Of a stretch of 8,126 nucleotides of DNA, positions 5,552-8,126 are shown piece by piece. This DNA is from AM-0621 sp964573505 (lineage in GTDB: Bacteria > Planctomycetota > Planctomycetia > Planctomycetales > Planctomycetaceae): positions 1 through 8,126 of the forward strand of contig CAZNMS010000409.1 in assembly GCA_964573505.1 (NCBI GenBank), written 5' to 3'. Positions within the stretch are counted from its first letter, which is position 1, and each line of letters opens with the position of its first letter. Under the pieces are notes generated by a model, which saw nothing but the letters and a program-made list of their open reading frames with translations, was not told the origin of the DNA and searched no databases. Both the position numbers and the translations under genes were made by a program.

Positions 5552-5967
5552 TTCCCGCTGGAGAGCAGTTTCCATTTCGCGAACGACTGACGGAGCACGG
5601 TTCGGCGGGATTGATGGCGATCGTCTCAGCGTCGCTCATGTTTCGTGGCCGAAGCGTAAGTGTCGATGCCATACTTGATACTGGGGCGACAGTGAATGTA
5701 TTGCCGTACCAGTTTGGACTCGATCTAGGGCTTCATTGGGAAATCCAACAAGTCGAAATGGTTCTTGGAGGTGGCTTGAGTCCAACTCGAGCAAAGGTCA
5801 TCGAAATTCCGGTCAAGATTGGAACCCTTCCCGTAAGGCGTTTGCAATTTGCCTGGGCGAAGTCCAATCGCCTTCCGTGCTTGCTGGGACAGGATAATTT
5901 CTTTTTGCAGTTTGATGTGTGTTTTCATCGCTCAGAGGCGATGTTTGAAATAAGGCCGAAGGCTTAA
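5548..5967 (+). CDS. Retropepsin-like aspartic protease, second copy
   Basis: Predicted single-lobe aspartic protease of 139 residues, of a different subfamily from the copy at 4694. The catalytic motif is VDAILDTGATVNVLP, with Asp44 in DTGA. It is preceded by the strand pair LMAIVSASLMFRGRSV and followed by the Gly-rich VLGGGLSP, a possible flap. The second hydrophobic-Gly element is PCLLGQDNFFLQFDVCF near the C-terminus. There is no signal peptide. The start overlaps the upstream stop by ATGA, and AAGGA at 5532-5536 could serve as its ribosome site. It ends 3 nt before dnaJ, so protease and DnaJ are very likely on the same mRNA and possibly translationally coupled. The substrate is unknown. 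The alternative of a non-proteolytic retropepsin fold cannot be excluded. Confidence 0.82.
   Translation: MIPAGEQFPFRERLTEHGSAGLMAIVSASLMFRGRSVSVDAILDTGATVNVLPYQFGLDLGLHWEIQQVEMVLGGGLSPTRAKVIEIPVKIGTLPVRRLQFAWAKSNRLPCLLGQDNFFLQFDVCFHRSEAMFEIRPKA
5958..5962 (+). promoter_or_regulatory. Ribosome binding site of dnaJ inside the upstream protease gene
   Basis: GAAGG lies 8 nt before ATG 5971 and inside the last codons of the aspartic protease gene. The AAGGA at 5966-5970 touches the ATG and is too close to act. Having the site within the upstream gene suggests linked translation. Confidence 0.5.
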
Positions 5968-5970
5968 GGA

Positions 5971-7131
5971 ATGGCGACGAAGCGCGATTTGTATGAGGTG
6001 CTGGGGGTCTCGAAGGATGCTCCGGCGGATGAGATTAAGAAGGCTTATAAAAAGCTGGCCTTGAAGTATCACCCGGATCGCAATCCGGGGGATGAGGCTG
6101 CGATCGCTTCATTTAAGGAAGCGGCGGAAGCTTTTGATGTGCTTAATGATCCTGATAAGAAGGCTCGGTATGACCGTTTCGGGCATCAAGGGCTTGAAGG
6201 GATGGGTGGCGGAGGAGGGCAGGGCTTCGGGGATATCAATGATATCTTTGATGTCTTCGGCGACCTCTTTGAAGGCTTCGGTTTGGGCGGCGGGAGGCGT
6301 CGTCGAGGCGGGGGCGGCGGGAATCGACCGACTCAGGGTGACAGTATTCAGACTCGGGTTACGATCGATTTACCGGAGGCCGCTCAGGGGTGTACTCGGA
6401 CGATCGAGATCTCGCGGCGCAAGTCTTGTGATAAATGCTCGGGTTCCGGAGCGAAAGCCGGTTCGAAGCCGGTGAATTGCGATTACTGCGGCGGGCACGG
6501 ACAGATCGTGCAGTCGCAGGGCTTCTTCCGAGTTCAAACGGCGTGTCCGGCCTGTCGCGGCGAAGGCAAAGTCATTCGCGATAAGTGCTCGGGGTGCTCG
6601 GGTACTGGCAAGATGCCGGAGACCGTCAAATTCGATGTGCGAATTCCGGCGGGTGTTGATACTGGCATGTCGGTTGCTGTTCGAGGCGAGGGCGATCCGG
6701 GGACTAACGGCGGGCCTCGCGGCGATTTGTATGTTGAAGTGATCGTCAAAGAGCATCCGCTATTTCATCGCGATGGGCCGAATCTCATCTGCGATGTGCC
6801 GATTACTTACACACAGGCGGTGTTGGGAGCGGATATTGAAATCCCGGCTCTCGATGGGAAGCGGAAGCATCACATTTATCCGGGCACTCAACCCGGTGAG
6901 ATCATTCGCTTGCGCGGTCAGGGTATGCCGGATCCTCGGGGCGGCACGGCGCGGGGCGACTTGCTGTTGCGCGTGATACTGGAAGTCCCCAAGAAGGTGT
7001 CCGGCAAGCAAGAAGAATTACTCCGCCAGTTGGCCGAGCAGGAGCATGCGAATGTTTCGGCTCATCGAACCAGTTGGTTTGAGAGACTGAAAGACTGGCT
7101 TGCACCGCCGGATGATGAGGCTGATAAGTAA
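5971..7131 (+). CDS. dnaJ: Chaperone DnaJ (type I Hsp40)
   Basis: Co-chaperone that delivers unfolded proteins to DnaK and stimulates its ATPase, cytoplasmic. Full-length at 386 residues. The J-domain (about 4-70) contains the HPD tripeptide at 34-36. A Gly/Phe-rich region (about 72-117) includes an unusual RRRR run between Gly stretches. Four CxxCxGxG zinc motifs are complete: CDKCSGSG (153-160), CDYCGGHG (170-177), CPACRGEG (192-199) and CSGCSGTG (206-213). The C-terminal substrate-binding beta domains follow (HPLFHRDGPNL, GKRKHHIYPGTQPGE, RLRGQGMPD), with a final WFERLKDWLAPPDDEADK. It starts 3 nt after an aspartic protease gene rather than after dnaK, which is not the common arrangement, and precedes grpE by 273 nt. 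Confidence 0.98.
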   Translation: MATKRDLYEVLGVSKDAPADEIKKAYKKLALKYHPDRNPGDEAAIASFKEAAEAFDVLNDPDKKARYDRFGHQGLEGMGGGGGQGFGDINDIFDVFGDLFEGFGLGGGRRRRGGGGGNRPTQGDSIQTRVTIDLPEAAQGCTRTIEISRRKSCDKCSGSGAKAGSKPVNCDYCGGHGQIVQSQGFFRVQTACPACRGEGKVIRDKCSGCSGTGKMPETVKFDVRIPAGVDTGMSVAVRGEGDPGTNGGPRGDLYVEVIVKEHPLFHRDGPNLICDVPITYTQAVLGADIEIPALDGKRKHHIYPGTQPGEIIRLRGQGMPDPRGGTARGDLLLRVILEVPKKVSGKQEELLRQLAEQEHANVSAHRTSWFERLKDWLAPPDDEADK

Positions 7132-7354
7132 AGCGATGCGGCATTGAGGCTCGTATGTGACGTTTTGCCGCTGTGTTCAAGAGACCGCACTCCCGCAGAG
7201 TACGCGCATGCCTGAGACTCGCGGTTAAAGTATGCGGCGAGTAGGGATGCGCGCAAGACAACAGGAAACTGAGAGTTCGTAGCACAGGCAAGGACACAGT
7301 TCCGAGTTGAGCGAGTAGTGCGGCACTCTGTTTGTTGATAATGAGATGAGTTTT

Positions 7355-7368
7355 GGCGTTGATACGCC
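7355..7368 (+). other. Short hairpin in dnaJ-grpE spacer
   Basis: GGCGT (7355-7359) pairs with ACGCC (7364-7368) around TGAT, 36 nt before the grpE start. The spacer 7132-7404 shows no gene, CIRCE element or clear promoter. A GATAAT at 7337-7342 resembles a -10 box but has no well-spaced -35 partner. Function unknown. Confidence 0.3.
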
Positions 7369-7404
7369 GTTTGTAATCACACGTACTTTTCGAGGAATCG
7401 TTCG

Positions 7405-8001
7405 ATGACGACACCGGACCAAACCTCCGCGGACAACACGGAAAATATGGATGCGGCGGCTGAGGGTTTTGCTCAGGCGGCAGAAACACTGAAGGCTGAG
7501 ACGGCACAACCTCAACCAGAAGCTAAGCCCGCAGGAGTGGGGCTCGATGTGAATAAAATCAAAGCTGAGCGCGATCAGTTCTACGAGCAGGTTCTCCGGG
7601 CAAACGCCGAGCTTGATAATTTCCGCAAGCGCATGCAGCGGGAAATGGAGCAGGCGGCTCGATACTCGGACCTGCCACTGATCCGCGAGATATTGGCGCC
7701 GCTCGATAATCTGACTCGATCAATCACCGCAGCAGAGAAGGACGGCAACGTCGAGAACCTGCTGAAGGGATTGCGAATGACGATGCAGCAGTTTGATGCT
7801 GTATTCTCGAAATTTTCGGCGAAACCGATTGCTACTGTCGGCACCGCTTTCGATCCGAATTTGCATGATGCACTCATGCAAGTGCCGACGGCAGATCATC
7901 CGCCGATGACGGTTATTCAAGAGGCCGAGCGCGGTTATACGCTGCACGATCGCGTGATTCGTCCGGCGAAGGTCATTGTGGCGACTGCGGTGCAGTCGTA
8001 G
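7405..8001 (+). CDS. grpE: Nucleotide exchange factor GrpE
   Basis: Releases ADP from DnaK so that the Hsp70 cycle with DnaJ continues; acts as a cytoplasmic dimer. The 198-residue length is typical. An acidic, Ala/Gln-rich disordered N-terminus (1-45) leads into the long dimer helix with the family motif AELDNFRKRMQRE (68-80), then RYSDLPLIREILAPLDNLTR. The C-terminal beta-wing that contacts DnaK is clear: TVGTAFDPNLHDAL (144-157) and RGYTLHDRVIRPAKV (176-190). ATG 7405 is supported by GAGGAA at 7392-7397. It lies downstream of dnaJ on the same strand, and a terminator follows it at about 100 nt. A dnaK gene is not in the window. Confidence 0.97.
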   Translation: MTTPDQTSADNTENMDAAAEGFAQAAETLKAETAQPQPEAKPAGVGLDVNKIKAERDQFYEQVLRANAELDNFRKRMQREMEQAARYSDLPLIREILAPLDNLTRSITAAEKDGNVENLLKGLRMTMQQFDAVFSKFSAKPIATVGTAFDPNLHDALMQVPTADHPPMTVIQEAERGYTLHDRVIRPAKVIVATAVQS

Positions 8002-8099
8002 GTGACGAGCTGCGGGGGGCGCTGCCGCGCCGAGTCGTTGCGAGGGATGTAGCTGGAGATTAGCGGAGATCGGTTCGCTCCGAGGCTGTGATCTTTTCG

Positions 8100-8123
8100 C
8101 CCCCGGCCTTGTGCCGGGGGTTT
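8100..8123 (+). terminator. Intrinsic terminator after grpE
   Basis: CCCCCGGC (8100-8107) pairs perfectly with GCCGGGGG (8113-8120) around a 5-nt loop, followed by TTT at 8121-8123. The T-run is short, but stem and position fit the end of the dnaJ-grpE unit. The core resembles the terminator at 3871-3905. Confidence 0.8.
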
Positions 8124-8126
8124 AGC

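Noticed and set aside
5182..5598. 138-residue minus-strand open frame
   Set aside because: Ser/Lys-rich, motif-free, and antisense to the small gene and the aspartic protease start; a shadow frame.
7189..7201. ACTC-N5-GAGT dyad as a CIRCE (HrcA) operator
   Set aside because: CIRCE needs TTAGCACTC-N9-GAGTGCTAA; arms and spacing here do not match.
6902..7507. 201-residue minus-strand open frame across the dnaJ-grpE spacer
   Set aside because: Overlaps conserved ends of dnaJ and grpE in antisense, with low-complexity composition and no recognisable domain.

Overview
The window looks like a piece of a planctomycete chromosome (inferred). The grounds are two different GroEL paralogs flanking one groES, hairpin-rich spacers, intermediate-to-high GC, and small retropepsin-like proteases of a type common in Planctomycetes and cyanobacteria. 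No rRNA or other phylogenetic marker is present, so the phylum is a reasoned guess. All recognised genes are on the + strand.

Region 1 (1-3720) is a chaperonin cluster. It holds the 3' four-fifths of a groEL whose tail is His-rich and then GGM-repeat, a 201-nt spacer with three consecutive hairpins, groES, a 301-nt spacer packed with inverted repeats, and a second, complete groEL with a charged tail and no GGM repeat. A strong intrinsic terminator lies at 3871-3905.

Region 2 (3937-5967) is an unusual block of protease genes. It contains a trypsin-like serine peptidase with a visible His/Asp/Ser triad, a retropepsin-like aspartic protease (DTGA), a 70-residue protein whose N-terminus resembles addiction-module antitoxins, and a second, different DTGA aspartic protease. 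The last two overlap by ATGA, and the second aspartic protease ends only 3 nt before dnaJ.

Region 3 (5971-8126) is dnaJ, a 273-nt spacer, grpE and an intrinsic terminator. No dnaK is present.

Together the window combines chaperonin folding (GroEL/GroES), Hsp70 co-chaperones (DnaJ/GrpE) and, between them, three predicted proteases with no established chaperone role. The most interesting observations are the tight coupling antitoxin-like gene - retropepsin - dnaJ, the division of tail types and apical/equatorial changes between the two GroELs, and two elaborate inverted-repeat structures just upstream of the second groEL. No CIRCE (HrcA) operator was seen in the intergenic regions.
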